A stretch of DNA of 33,428 bases from an uncultured Verrucomicrobiota bacterium (GCA_937894935.1 CALAYC010000193.1:1-33428), one strand, 5' to 3'. Positions 1-9,130 are shown, counted from the first letter of the stretch. Translations and numbers: made by a program. Notes: a model not told the origin generated them from the letters alone.

Positions 1-1
1 G

Positions 2-2824
2 TGGAACGAGTACAACGACGATATCATGTGGGCAGTGATTGCGTTCACCCGCGGCGGTGTACTGACGGGACGCTCGAACTACATCGCCATCGCGAAATCG
101 AACTTCGACCTGTGCTATGCGCGCGCGTGGGACACCGTGCTCGGCGGCGGTTTGTATTGGCGCACCGATAACGCCTCGAAGAATGCTTGCGTGAATGGGC
201 CGGGCTCCATCGCGGCATCGTTGTTGTATCAGGTTTACGGTGATGTCAGTTATTCGAACAAAGCCGCCGCGATTTATGCGTGGCAACGTTCGGTACTGTT
301 CAATCTCAACACCGGTTCAGTCGCGGACAACATCGGCACCAACGGCGTCGTAAATGGCGGCGCCACGACTTACAACCAGGGCACGCACATCGGCGCGGCT
401 CATTTCCTTGGATTCACAAACGACGCAGCTCTCGCGGCGAACTTCACGATGTTGAACATGACCACGAGCGGGCTGCTGCCGCAGTATGGCATTGATGGAA
501 ATGACTCGGGATTCAACGCGATTTTTCTGCGCTGGCTGAAGCGTTACGCGCGCGATCGAAATCTCGAACACATTTATCAACCGTGGATTCAACGTAACGC
601 GCTGGCCGCCTGGAACGGACGACGAGCCGATAATTTATCCTGGTGTCAATGGCTGCAGCCGACGCCGGCAGGAGTTAATTTCTTCTCGTGGGATTGCACG
701 TCGTCGTTTCAAGTGATGAATGCCGCCGCGCCTTTACAGGCCACCTCCCCGTTTGCATTGCCACAGGACATGATTGGTTACTGGCCGTTGGATGCGAGCA
801 GCGCAAACAGCACGACGGATTTTTCCGGAAACAACAATCATGGTCGCGTGACCAACGCAACCGTCAACGCGAGCGGCCGCGTGAATGGCTGCTTCAATTT
901 TAATGGCGCCAACAGTCTGGTGCAGATTACCAATTCACTGGCGAACGATTTCAGCATCGCGTTCTGGGTGCGAACCACGCAAACCGCCGGTACGCCGCAA
1001 TGGTATAACGGCGCGGGTCTGATTGATGGCGACGTGCCTTTCGCCGCGAATGATTTCGGGGTCTCGCTCGTGGGAAACAAACTGGCGTTCGGCGTCGGCA
1101 ATCCCGATATGACTATTACCTCCGCCAACGCAATTAACGACGGGCAATGGCATTATTGCGTCGTGACGCGGCGGCAATCCGACGGCGCAATGCGGATTTA
1201 TATTGATGGCGCCTTGCAAGGCACAGGTATGGGGTCGCGGAACACGTTGTCGGCCCCGACGCGGTTGTTATTAGGCGCCATTTCGTCCGGCAGCGGATTC
1301 TTCAACGGCAGCCTCGATGACGTGAAATTGTTTCGTCGCGTGTTGAGCCCCAATGAAGTGACCGCGGTGTATCAGGCGCACTTCGTTGCGCCGTATGCTG
1401 CGCCGGAGGAAATGACAACGACCACTGTTTCGGGACAGGTGCAACTTCGCTGGGCCGAAGCGCCGCTCGCCACGCGTTATCATTTGAAACGTTCGTTGGT
1501 CGCCGGTGGACCTTACACGACAATTGCCACCGTCACGAACACAACATTTACCGACACCACGGCGTTGAACAATCGCACCTATCATTACGTGGTGTCCGCG
1601 GTGAATGATCACGGCGAAAGCACTAATTCATCGCCAGCAACGGTGAACGCTTCGAGCCTGATTGCACGGTTCAAAGCCGATTCACTCACCAATCTCGCAA
1701 ATGGTGCCGCGATTTCGCTCTGGCCCGACGAAACGGGCAATGGTCATCACGCCGTGCAGAACCTGACTGCGAATCGTCCGACGTTTATCGCCAACGGCCT
1801 CAATGGCCAACCGTCGGTGCGATTCAATGCGGCGAACAGTTCCTACCTTTGGCTGTACCGCCCGATTCAGGACGACTTCACAATAGTGTTCGTTTTCAAA
1901 AGCAGCCAGGGCTTGAACACCGGAACGAGTTTCTGGGAAGGCGCCGGTTTGTTGAGTGGCGAACGGCCTTCTCCGGTAAATGATTTCGGTATTTCGTTAA
2001 ATGCCAATGGCCGCATTCTCGCTGGCACAGGCAATCCGGATATCACGCTGCAATCCAGCTCGGGTTTTAACAACGGTCAACCGCAGATCGTCACCTTTAA
2101 GCGCACGCGGAGTAACGGCTCAATCATGTTGTACGTGAACGGAACACTCGTGGCTGCGGGCACTGGCGGCACTCAATCGCTGACTTCACCGAGCTTTCTG
2201 GTGGTAGGCGGTCAGGGCGTGCTCAACAATTTTCTGACCGGCGATATCTCCGAAGTTCAGATTCACGGCGCGGCTTTGTCCGACGCAGATCGACTCAACA
2301 TCGAACGCGCGCTGCGTTGCCAATATGGTTTGTCCGGTGGAACGACTCCGACCGCGCCTCTTGCGCTCTCAGGCTCAGCCGCCAATCGCCAAATTTCTCT
2401 CAACTGGATGCTCGTTCCCGGCGCGACCGAATATCAACTCTCGCGCTCCACGGACAACGGTCAGAGTTATGAACTCATCGCCAGCAATCTCACCACGAGC
2501 AGTTACGTGGACACGACGGCCATCAATGGAGAAATAAATTACTATTGCGTCACCGCGTTGAACAGTTGCGGCGCAGGCGCAAATTCCGCTTCGATCGGAA
2601 TTCAACTACCGCTACCAGGTTTGGTCATGACCACTACCGCCAGCGATTTAACTCTCACATGGCCGAGCTGGGCCAGCGATTGGATTTTGCTCAGCGCAAC
2701 CAATCTCACGCCGCCGGCACTGTGGTCGCCGGTGACGAACCAAATCAGCAGCAATGCCAATGGCTTCAGCGTCACGCTTCCCATTGGCACGGGCACAGAA
2801 TTCTTCCGCTTGGCGAGTCCGTAA
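2..2824 (+). CDS. Secreted GH76 family glycosidase (alpha-1,6-mannanase-like) with two LamG and two FN3 modules, 5'-truncated
   Basis: The reading frame is open from base 2, so the gene starts outside the window; the first ATG at 26 is internal. The first codons read W-N-E-Y-N-D-D-I-M-W, matching the GH76 motif whose Asp pair is catalytic. GH76-like sequence continues to about base 735 (GGGLYWRT, KNACVNGPG, NQGTHIGAA). Then follow a LamG/concanavalin-like domain (about 767-1385), an FN3 domain (1390-1650), a second LamG (1660-2330) and a second FN3 (2340-2610). The last 65 residues form a short W-P...W...FFRL tail common at the ends of secreted verrucomicrobial proteins. The two LamG domains resemble each other (NDFGVSL/NDFGISL, GNPDMTI/GNPDITL), suggesting internal duplication. 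GH76 enzymes cleave alpha-1,6-mannan; the exact substrate here is not determined. The signal peptide would lie in the missing part. It is convergent with purD, 34 bases apart. Confidence 0.85.
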   Translation, partial: WNEYNDDIMWAVIAFTRGGVLTGRSNYIAIAKSNFDLCYARAWDTVLGGGLYWRTDNASKNACVNGPGSIAASLLYQVYGDVSYSNKAAAIYAWQRSVLFNLNTGSVADNIGTNGVVNGGATTYNQGTHIGAAHFLGFTNDAALAANFTMLNMTTSGLLPQYGIDGNDSGFNAIFLRWLKRYARDRNLEHIYQPWIQRNALAAWNGRRADNLSWCQWLQPTPAGVNFFSWDCTSSFQVMNAAAPLQATSPFALPQDMIGYWPLDASSANSTTDFSGNNNHGRVTNATVNASGRVNGCFNFNGANSLVQITNSLANDFSIAFWVRTTQTAGTPQWYNGAGLIDGDVPFAANDFGVSLVGNKLAFGVGNPDMTITSANAINDGQWHYCVVTRRQSDGAMRIYIDGALQGTGMGSRNTLSAPTRLLLGAISSGSGFFNGSLDDVKLFRRVLSPNEVTAVYQAHFVAPYAAPEEMTTTTVSGQVQLRWAEAPLATRYHLKRSLVAGGPYTTIATVTNTTFTDTTALNNRTYHYVVSAVNDHGESTNSSPATVNASSLIARFKADSLTNLANGAAISLWPDETGNGHHAVQNLTANRPTFIANGLNGQPSVRFNAANSSYLWLYRPIQDDFTIVFVFKSSQGLNTGTSFWEGAGLLSGERPSPVNDFGISLNANGRILAGTGNPDITLQSSSGFNNGQPQIVTFKRTRSNGSIMLYVNGTLVAAGTGGTQSLTSPSFLVVGGQGVLNNFLTGDISEVQIHGAALSDADRLNIERALRCQYGLSGGTTPTAPLALSGSAANRQISLNWMLVPGATEYQLSRSTDNGQSYELIASNLTTSSYVDTTAINGEINYYCVTALNSCGAGANSASIGIQLPLPGLVMTTTASDLTLTWPSWASDWILLSATNLTPPALWSPVTNQISSNANGFSVTLPIGTGTEFFRLASP

Positions 2825-2858
2825 AAGCGAAAAACAATTTGCGTCAGACGATTCCGAT

Positions 2859-4148
2859 TCAAAATGCTTTCGCCGCGATGTCGCGACGATAGTGTGCGCC
2901 TTCGAATTGAATCGTTTCCACCGCCGCGTAGGCTGCCGCTTGTGCCGCGCGTAAATCTTTGCCCAACGCCGTCACGCCAAGAACGCGACCGCCATTGGTG
3001 ACAATCTGTCCGTCTTTCAACGCCGTGCCCGCGTGAAACACCTTGGTGTTGGGCAGCGCGTTTGCCTGCGCCAGACCGAGGATCGGTTTGCCTTTGGGAT
3101 AGTTCCCCGGATACCCGCCACTCGCCATAATGACGCACACGCTGGCTTCCGGTTTCCACTTCAACTCGTGACGGTTTAACGTTCCGTTCACGCTCGCTTC
3201 GAGCAGTTCCACCAGATCATTTTCCAACCGCGTGAGATAAACCTGCGTTTCCGGGTCGCCGAAACGCGCGTTGAACTCAAGAATCTTCGGGCCGTTTTTC
3301 GTCAACATGATGCCGGGATACAGCAACCCGCGATAATCAATCCCCTCCGCCACACAACCACGCATGAACGGTTCGAGCACCTGTTGCGCGACATCCGCAA
3401 GCTGCTGTTCGCTCAGAAACGGTGTCGGCGAATACGTGCCCATGCCGCCGGTGTTCAAACCTTGGTCGCCATCAAGCGCGCGTTTGTGGTCCTGCGACGT
3501 CGGAAAAATCTTCGCCGTCTTACCATCGCATAGCGCGTGAATGGACACTTCCACACCTTCGAGAAATTCCTGAATCACCACCCGCGCTCCCGCCGCACCG
3601 AACGCCTTGTTGACCATGATTTCATCCACGGCCTTCTCGGCTTCCGCCTGATTCGTGCAAATTAAAACGCCTTTCCCCAACGCAAGACCGTCGGCTTTGA
3701 CAACGCATTTTCCATTCAACGTCGCGGCGAAACGTTTCGCAGCAGTGGGCTCGTTGAATGTTCCCGCCGCAGCGGTCGGGATGCCGTATTTTTCCATGAA
3801 CTGCTGTGAGAAAACTTTTGACGCCTCGAACTGCGACGCTTTCTGATTCACGCCCCAAATCCTTAAACCGTTTTGCTGAAATAAATCTACGATGCCGAGC
3901 GCAAGCGGATTGTCCGGGCCGACCACTGTGAGATCAATTCGCTGCTCCGCCGCGAACGCAACCAGCTTCGGCAGATCTTCCGCGCCAATGTTGACGTTCT
4001 CGACCAACGCGCCGTTTTTCGCGAGGCGCTCCTGCGCGATGCCTGCATTGCCCGGCGCGCACCACATTTGCGCGACATGCGGCGACTGCGCGAGTTTCCA
4101 GACCAATGCGTGTTCGCGTCCACCTGAACCAATAACCAGAATCTTCAT
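2859..4148 (-). CDS. purD: Phosphoribosylamine--glycine ligase (GAR synthetase)
   Basis: Second step of de novo purine synthesis: ATP-dependent joining of glycine to 5-phosphoribosylamine, in the cytoplasm. The 429-residue length is normal for PurD. Visible signatures are the N-terminal GSGGREHAL, the ATP-grasp loop KADGLALGKGV, the QDHKRALDGDQGLNTGGMG stretch and the metal/ATP site LEFNARFGDPETQ. The start MKILVIGSGGREH is the standard PurD N-terminus, so the ATG at 4148 is secure. No Shine-Dalgarno sequence precedes it. It stands alone between the convergent GH76 gene and the divergent esterase gene, so no purine operon is present here. Confidence 0.97.
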   Translation of the reverse strand: MKILVIGSGGREHALVWKLAQSPHVAQMWCAPGNAGIAQERLAKNGALVENVNIGAEDLPKLVAFAAEQRIDLTVVGPDNPLALGIVDLFQQNGLRIWGVNQKASQFEASKVFSQQFMEKYGIPTAAAGTFNEPTAAKRFAATLNGKCVVKADGLALGKGVLICTNQAEAEKAVDEIMVNKAFGAAGARVVIQEFLEGVEVSIHALCDGKTAKIFPTSQDHKRALDGDQGLNTGGMGTYSPTPFLSEQQLADVAQQVLEPFMRGCVAEGIDYRGLLYPGIMLTKNGPKILEFNARFGDPETQVYLTRLENDLVELLEASVNGTLNRHELKWKPEASVCVIMASGGYPGNYPKGKPILGLAQANALPNTKVFHAGTALKDGQIVTNGGRVLGVTALGKDLRAAQAAAYAAVETIQFEGAHYRRDIAAKAF

Positions 4149-4297
4149 GAATCGTGCGCGGGAGATTAAAGCGCCGCGCCGGGTTTAGAAAGTTTGTTCC
4201 AACGATCACTAAACGAAAAACCGACGCGAGAAAGTTCCGATCGCCGACATGTCGCCCGAGGAGTATCGGGAAAAATTCTCGCACCACCGTTGAACGA

Positions 4298-4326
4298 TTG
4301 CTCCGCGAGCGCCCTGCTTCTATCCT
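4298..4326 (+). promoter_or_regulatory. Sigma70-type promoter of the esterase gene, probably leaderless
   Basis: TTGCTC (4298-4303) and TATCCT (4321-4326) are separated by exactly 17 bases. Only 6 bases lie between the -10 hexamer and the ATG at 4333, so transcription would start at or next to the start codon. The rest of the purD/esterase gap (4149-4297) shows no other feature I can support. Confidence 0.5.
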
Positions 4327-4332
4327 GCGGCC

Positions 4333-5217
4333 ATGAAATCATTGTTCCAGTTCCTGTGCCTCATAACTGTTATGCTCAATGCTGGCGCTCAAACGAATCT
4401 CATCATTCCCCTTTGGCCCAATGGCGCACCTGGCGCATTGGGTAACGAGGCGAAAGATATTCCGACGTTGACCGTGTATCTGCCCCCGGCAGAACTGGCC
4501 ACCGGCGCGGCGATGGTTATCTGTCCCGGCGGCAGCTACGCGAACCTCGCCGAACATGAAGGCTCGCACTACGCCCGATGGTTTAACAGTCATGGTGTTG
4601 CCGCGTTTGTGCTGAAATATCGGCTCGGCTCACAGGGCTATCATCATCCGGCAATGATTAACGACGCGTCGCGCGCCATTCGCACCGTACGCGCGCGCGC
4701 CAGCGAATGGAGTCTCGATCCGACACGCGTCGGCATCATCGGCTCGTCGGCCGGCGGACATCTTGCGTCAACAACCATGACCCACTGGGATGCGGGTAAT
4801 CCCAATGCCGAAGATGTCATCGAACGCGTGAGTTCCCGTCCGGACCTGGCCATCTTGTGTTATCCGGTGATTTCGCTGCACGACGACCGCATCACGCATA
4901 AAGGTTCACGCAAGAATCTACTTGGAACAAACCAACCGCCTGAGCTGCTGCAAAAGTTGTCGGCGGAATTGCAGGTGAATTCCAACACCCCGCCCGCGTT
5001 TATCTGGAGCACGATGGAAGACACGGTTGTCCCCGTGGAAAACAGCATGAACCTGGCCGCGGCATTGCGACGCGTCGGTGTGCCTTTCGACCTGCACGTG
5101 TACGAACGCGGTCCGCATGGATTGGGATTGGGCAATCGCACCTATGACGAAGCGAATTTTCATCCGTGGACGCGCGACGCAGAATACTGGTTACGCCAAC
5201 GGAAGTTTGCGCGCTAA
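4333..5217 (+). CDS. Exported alpha/beta-hydrolase, acetyl-xylan-esterase/lipase-like
   Basis: A 294-residue alpha/beta-hydrolase with an N-terminal signal peptide (hydrophobic LFQFLCLITVML, likely cleaved near AGA-Q at about residue 19-20). The oxyanion-hole strand reads VICPGGSY. The nucleophile elbow is G-S-S-A-G-G with Ser139. Asp230 (in MEDTVVP) and His262 (in GPHGLGL) complete a plausible triad. This architecture is typical of carbohydrate esterases and small lipases (BD-FAE-type) found with polysaccharide degradation. Export suggests it acts on sugar esters outside the cytoplasm, which would fit the GH76 glycosidase nearby, though purD separates them and they are not co-transcribed. 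The substrate is unknown. Confidence 0.85.
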   Translation: MKSLFQFLCLITVMLNAGAQTNLIIPLWPNGAPGALGNEAKDIPTLTVYLPPAELATGAAMVICPGGSYANLAEHEGSHYARWFNSHGVAAFVLKYRLGSQGYHHPAMINDASRAIRTVRARASEWSLDPTRVGIIGSSAGGHLASTTMTHWDAGNPNAEDVIERVSSRPDLAILCYPVISLHDDRITHKGSRKNLLGTNQPPELLQKLSAELQVNSNTPPAFIWSTMEDTVVPVENSMNLAAALRRVGVPFDLHVYERGPHGLGLGNRTYDEANFHPWTRDAEYWLRQRKFAR

Positions 5218-5246
5218 GGCCTTCACCTTACGCAATAGTGGGGAAA

Positions 5247-5276
5247 TTGTAATTGCCCGTTCGGCGGCTTTAACCT
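5247..5276 (+). promoter_or_regulatory. Possible lemA promoter
   Basis: TTGTAA (5247-5252) and TAACCT (5271-5276) are spaced by 18 bases. The predicted start of transcription lies near 5283, leaving about 33 bases of leader before the lemA ATG. The leader has no Shine-Dalgarno sequence. Confidence 0.35.
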
Positions 5277-5315
5277 AGTTGTCATGCGAAGTTCGAATCT
5301 TTAAGAAAAACGACT

Positions 5316-5915
5316 ATGACATTTCCACTAATAATCGGTCTGGTGATTCTGGGCGGGATCGTGCTGATCGCGTTGTATGTGATTGCCAAATACAACGGCC
5401 TCGTGACCTTGCGCAATCGCTTCAAGAACGCATGGGCGCAGATTGACGTCCAATTGAAGCGGCGCTACGACCTGATCCCGAATCTCGTCGAAACCACGAA
5501 AGGCTATCTTAAACACGAACGCAACACGCTGGAAGCGGTGATTGCCGCGCGCAATTCTGCGCTTACAGCAAACAATCGCGCCGCAGCGAATCCTGGCGAC
5601 CCCGCAGCGATGAAAGCGTTGTCCAACGCCGAAGGTGCACTCGGCGCTACGTTGGGGCGCCTCTTCGCTTTGTCGGAAGCGTATCCTGACTTGAAGGCCA
5701 ATACGTCCATGAATCAACTCATGGAAGAATTGACCTCGACGGAAAATAAAATTTCGTTCGCGCGTCAGGCTTACAACGACAGCGTGATGGTTTACAACAC
5801 GGCCCGGGAAGTGTTCCCCACGAACATCATCGCCGGCATGTTCAACTTCGGCCCGGCGGAATCGTTCACAGTGGAAAAACCCGAAGAACGGGAGACGGTC
5901 AAAGTCTCGTTCTAA
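5316..5915 (+). CDS. lemA: LemA family membrane protein
   Basis: A 199-residue protein with one N-terminal membrane helix (about residues 4-24, IIGLVILGGIVLIALYVIA) followed by the conserved LemA helical domain (RNRFKNAWAQIDVQLKRRYDLIPNLVETTKGYLKHE). The length is normal for the family. Its biochemical function is not firmly established. LemA genes often sit next to a membrane protease or a DUF-type envelope gene, and the next gene here is indeed an M48 protease, suggesting a joint role at the membrane. A very strong terminator lies between the two, so they are probably not a simple two-gene transcript. Confidence 0.93.
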   Translation: MTFPLIIGLVILGGIVLIALYVIAKYNGLVTLRNRFKNAWAQIDVQLKRRYDLIPNLVETTKGYLKHERNTLEAVIAARNSALTANNRAAANPGDPAAMKALSNAEGALGATLGRLFALSEAYPDLKANTSMNQLMEELTSTENKISFARQAYNDSVMVYNTAREVFPTNIIAGMFNFGPAESFTVEKPEERETVKVSF

Positions 5916-5935
5916 TCGCGACCAGATTGTTTGAG

Positions 5936-5974
5936 TTGAACGAGTGATCCGCTGAAATCACTCGTTCAATTTTT
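5936..5974 (+). terminator. Rho-independent terminator after lemA
   Basis: A perfect 13-base inverted repeat (TTGAACGAGTGAT at 5936-5948, its complement at 5957-5969) with an 8-base loop is followed at once by a run of five T (5970-5974). It starts 20 bases after the lemA stop and ends 18 bases before the M48 start. It is the clearest intrinsic terminator in the window. Confidence 0.82.
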
Positions 5975-5992
5975 CCGCGTTACGCTCCGAAC

Positions 5993-7930
5993 ATGGATTT
6001 TTTCACCCGTCAGGATCAGGCCCGCAAAAACACCAAGCTGTTGGTGTTTTATTTCCTGCTCGCCGTCGTGCTGATTGTCGCGAGCGTTTATTTCGCCACG
6101 CTGTTCCTTTTCCACGGCGCGATCACCTATCGTCAGGCTGGTTCACCGCCACCGGCACTTTCGTTGTGGAATCCCAAACTGTTCCTTTTCAGCGCTTGTG
6201 GAACACTCGCAATTATCACCTTCGGCAGCCTGTTCAAAATGGCGCAACTCTCCAGCGGCGGCAGCGCAGTGGCAGAATCACTGGGCGGACGTTTAATCAA
6301 CCCAAACACGCGGGACGCCGATGAGCGCAAGCTCATGAATGTAGTGGAGGAAATGGCCATCGCGTCCGGCGTGCCCGTACCGAAGGTTTATGTGATGGAC
6401 CATGAACCCGGCATTAACGCATTCGCCGCCGGGCATACCATCAATGATGCAGCCATCGGCGTGACGCGCGGTTGCATCAGCAGTTTGACGCGTGATGAAT
6501 TGCAAGGCGTGATTGGACACGAGTTCAGTCACATTCTCAACGGCGACATGCGCATCAATCTGCGTTTGATGGGAATCATCTTCGGCATTCTTTGTCTCGC
6601 AGTGATTGGTCGCTCGTTGCTCTACGCGCGAAGCAGCAGTCGCGATAAAAATCCCCTACCCCTGCTCGGAATCATTCTCCTCATCCTGGGCTGGGTTGGC
6701 GTGTTTTTTGGACAACTGATTCAAGCCGCCATCAGCCGACAACGCGAATTTCTCGCTGACGCCGCTGCCGTTCAATTCACCCGCAACCGTGACGGTCTCG
6801 CCGGTGCGCTGAAAAAAATCGGTGCGGCGCATCACGGTGCACGCATTGAAAACGCCCACGCCGCCGAAGCCAGCCACATGTTTTTCGGCAATGCGATGAA
6901 AGGCTCGTTTCTCAACTCCTTTGCTACGCATCCGCCGTTGGAACAACGCATCCGCGCCATCGATCCGCATTGGGACGGGAAATTCGTTACTGCCACATCA
7001 CGCCGAACTGCGGCACCAGAACCAACCAAACCTGCCGCTCGTCGCCCTGCTGTTCCACCGATTATTCCGGGCATGCCAATGGGCGCGGCAGGACTCGCCG
7101 CCGCAGCAGCAGTTTCAACCGAGCAAGTAATGCCGGAAATCGGCAATCCAACGCCGCTACATTTGCGCTACGCAGTCGAGTTAAGGGAGTCTTTGCCCGA
7201 GACCATTCAAACCGCCGCTCACGAACCGCATGGTGCTTGCGCGTTACTTTTCACGCTATTGTTGAGTCACGACGCGTCGCTGCGCGAACGCCAACTGGAA
7301 CAACTGAGCAATCTCGCCGAGGCGGAAATCTCGTCGCAAGTCCGTGCTCTGTATCCGGAAGTAGCGAAGATTGCGCAGCGAACGCGGTTGCCGCTGGTCA
7401 ATCTGGCGTTGCCGGCGTTGCGTCAATTGTCGCCACAACAGTTTCAGGAATTTTCCCGCACCTTGAACTGGCTGATTGAAAGCGATGCGCGCGTGGATCT
7501 GTTTGAATTCATGCTGCAAAAAATCATTCGGCATCAAATCGAACCGCATTTCACCAAAGCGCGACCTCCCGTGATACAATACTACTCCAGCAAACCGCTC
7601 GCGCCCGACGCCGAGATTCTGCTTTCCGCCCTTGCCTACGTGGGCCAGAGCGACGCACCGAAAATTGCCGCCGCATTTGCAAAAGGCGCGCCCTACGTCC
7701 GCACTGAAGCACAATTGACCTTGCGACCACGCGAACGTTGTGGCTTGCGCGACATCAACAGCGCGCTGGATCGGTTGGGCATCGCGGCGCCGCAGATCAA
7801 GAAAAACGTGCTCGATGCGTGTGTTCATGTCGTGGGTGCGGATGGCGTGATTCAAGAACACGAAGCCGAGTTGCTGCGCGCCATTGCGGAAGCGCTCGAT
7901 TGCCCGATGCCGCCGTTTGTGACCACCTGA
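5993..7930 (+). CDS. HtpX-like M48 family zinc metalloprotease with C-terminal TerB-like extension
   Basis: A 645-residue integral membrane protease. Two N-terminal membrane helices (about residues 17-41 and 60-82) precede the M48 domain. The zinc motif HEFSH is at 176-180 and the third zinc ligand is probably Glu252 in REFLADAAAV. Two more helices lie between them (about 190-210 and 222-245). Ordinary HtpX proteins have about 290 residues; here about 300 extra residues follow. An Ala/Pro-rich linker (335-380) leads to an all-helical region ending in VVGADGVIQEHEAELL, which resembles the acidic repeat of TerB-like domains. M48 proteases degrade misfolded membrane proteins. A -10-like TACGCT (5981-5986) lies 6 bases before the ATG and no Shine-Dalgarno is seen. 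Confidence 0.9.
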   Translation: MDFFTRQDQARKNTKLLVFYFLLAVVLIVASVYFATLFLFHGAITYRQAGSPPPALSLWNPKLFLFSACGTLAIITFGSLFKMAQLSSGGSAVAESLGGRLINPNTRDADERKLMNVVEEMAIASGVPVPKVYVMDHEPGINAFAAGHTINDAAIGVTRGCISSLTRDELQGVIGHEFSHILNGDMRINLRLMGIIFGILCLAVIGRSLLYARSSSRDKNPLPLLGIILLILGWVGVFFGQLIQAAISRQREFLADAAAVQFTRNRDGLAGALKKIGAAHHGARIENAHAAEASHMFFGNAMKGSFLNSFATHPPLEQRIRAIDPHWDGKFVTATSRRTAAPEPTKPAARRPAVPPIIPGMPMGAAGLAAAAAVSTEQVMPEIGNPTPLHLRYAVELRESLPETIQTAAHEPHGACALLFTLLLSHDASLRERQLEQLSNLAEAEISSQVRALYPEVAKIAQRTRLPLVNLALPALRQLSPQQFQEFSRTLNWLIESDARVDLFEFMLQKIIRHQIEPHFTKARPPVIQYYSSKPLAPDAEILLSALAYVGQSDAPKIAAAFAKGAPYVRTEAQLTLRPRERCGLRDINSALDRLGIAAPQIKKNVLDACVHVVGADGVIQEHEAELLRAIAEALDCPMPPFVTT

Positions 7931-7954
7931 ACGCGGCCAATTTCCAAGGAAACG

Positions 7955-8008
7955 CCGGGGGCAAGTTATCGGGCCTCCCCCGGAGCAAATTAAGGGTTAA
8001 TTCGAATT
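7955..8008 (+). promoter_or_regulatory. Structured region between the protease and the first export gene
   Basis: The 168-base gap holds three inverted repeats in a row. CCGGGGG (7955-7961) pairs with CCCCCGG (7977-7983) across a 15-base loop. AATTAA (7988-7993) pairs with TTAATT (7997-8002) across GGG. AATTCGAATT (7999-8008) is a perfect palindrome that overlaps the second repeat. The first hairpin begins 25 bases after the protease stop and lacks a T-run, so it is at best a weak terminator; the set could also belong to a leader or operator for the export genes. I recognise no known riboswitch. Confidence 0.35.
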
Positions 8009-8098
8009 TCATCATCCGCGCGGGCGATTTAGTTTGCCGCCGCTAAAAATCCTTGGGAGGTTGCTTGTACGGAATCTCAAGTCAGAAGCAATCGAACT

Positions 8099-9130
8099 AT
8101 GAAGAATCCCTTTATAGCCATCGCCGTTTTCGCAGGGGCGATCACTGCCGCACCGCTGTCGGCACAGGAAACCAATGCACCGGTCGCTCCGGAAGCGACG
8201 ACCACAAAAAGTTTTTCCGCGCTCTCGGGTCGCGGACCGCGCGCGCAATGGTTGCAGCGGCTCACGCTCGGCCCGGGTGATTTGCTGGATATTTCGTTAC
8301 ATGATCAGCCGGAAAGCGCGCGCACTAAAGTCCCGGTCGGCCCGGACGGGCGAATTTCATTTTTGCAGGCAGAAGGCATTGTCGCAACCGGCCTGACCGT
8401 GGATGAACTTCGCGCCCAATTCGACGAGAAACTGAGTGCGTTTTACAACAATCCTCGCACCGTGGTCGTCCCCGTAGCCGTTCGGAGCAAAAAATATTAT
8501 CTACTCGGTGCAGTGACCCAGAAAGGCGTGTTCCCGCTGAATCGCCCGACCACGATGATTGAAGCCATCGCGCAAGCCGGTGGATTAGAAACCGGGTTGT
8601 TCGAACAGAACACAGTGGAGCTGGCGGATCTGTCCCACAGTTTCGTGGTTCGCAATGGTAAAAAGCTCGATGTCGATTTTGAACGCCTGTTTCAACAGGG
8701 CGACCTCAGCCAAAATATCATGCTCGAACCGGACGACTACGTTTTCTTTGCCTCGGCGGCAGCGAGTCAGATTTACGTCGTTGGAGCAGTTGGCTCCCAG
8801 GGAGTGCTGCCTTACACGCCGAATTCCACGGTCATTTCTGCGATTACCGCCCGCGGCGGTTTTGTGGATAAAGCTTATCAAAGCCGGGTGCTGGTGATTC
8901 GCGGGTCGTTGAACAATCCTGAGCGGATTATCGTGGATGCTAAATCCATTCTCGCCGGCGAAAAGGTGGATTTCCGCTTACAACCGAAGGACATTGTTTA
9001 CGTCTCGCGTCGTCCGTGGGCTCGAATTGAAGAAATCCTGGATAATGCGACCCTCGCGTTTATCCAGGCGGCAGTCGTTTCTTACACTGGTGCACACGTC
9101 GGCCCGATGATCTCCACTCCCCTCAAATAG
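8099..9130 (+). CDS. Wza-type polysaccharide export protein with SLBB domains (first of a pair)
   Basis: A 343-residue exported protein with a signal peptide (IAIAVFAGAITAAPLSA, cleavage near residue 22). The polysaccharide-export domain begins at LTLGPGDLLDI and runs to about residue 135. Two SLBB-like modules follow (from KKYYLLGAVTQKGVFPLNR, and from QIYVVGAVGSQGVLPYTP). These proteins form or gate the outer-membrane/periplasmic channel for capsule or exopolysaccharide secretion. Unlike the next gene it has no lipobox. It is clearly paralogous to that gene, which starts only 9 bases after this stop, so the two are probably co-transcribed. No Wzc kinase, polymerase or glycosyltransferase is adjacent, so this is an export pair without its biosynthetic cluster. 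Confidence 0.9.
   Translation: MKNPFIAIAVFAGAITAAPLSAQETNAPVAPEATTTKSFSALSGRGPRAQWLQRLTLGPGDLLDISLHDQPESARTKVPVGPDGRISFLQAEGIVATGLTVDELRAQFDEKLSAFYNNPRTVVVPVAVRSKKYYLLGAVTQKGVFPLNRPTTMIEAIAQAGGLETGLFEQNTVELADLSHSFVVRNGKKLDVDFERLFQQGDLSQNIMLEPDDYVFFASAAASQIYVVGAVGSQGVLPYTPNSTVISAITARGGFVDKAYQSRVLVIRGSLNNPERIIVDAKSILAGEKVDFRLQPKDIVYVSRRPWARIEEILDNATLAFIQAAVVSYTGAHVGPMISTPLK

Noticed and set aside
4248..4292. Tiny frame MSPEEYREKFSHHR between purD and the esterase
   Set aside because: Only 14 codons, no ribosome-binding site, and it ends just before the esterase promoter; too short to support.
7955..8008. Cyclic-di-GMP (GEMM) riboswitch before the export genes
   Set aside because: GC-rich hairpins ahead of polysaccharide genes suggested it, but the conserved GEMM core sequences and tetraloop/receptor pattern are not present.
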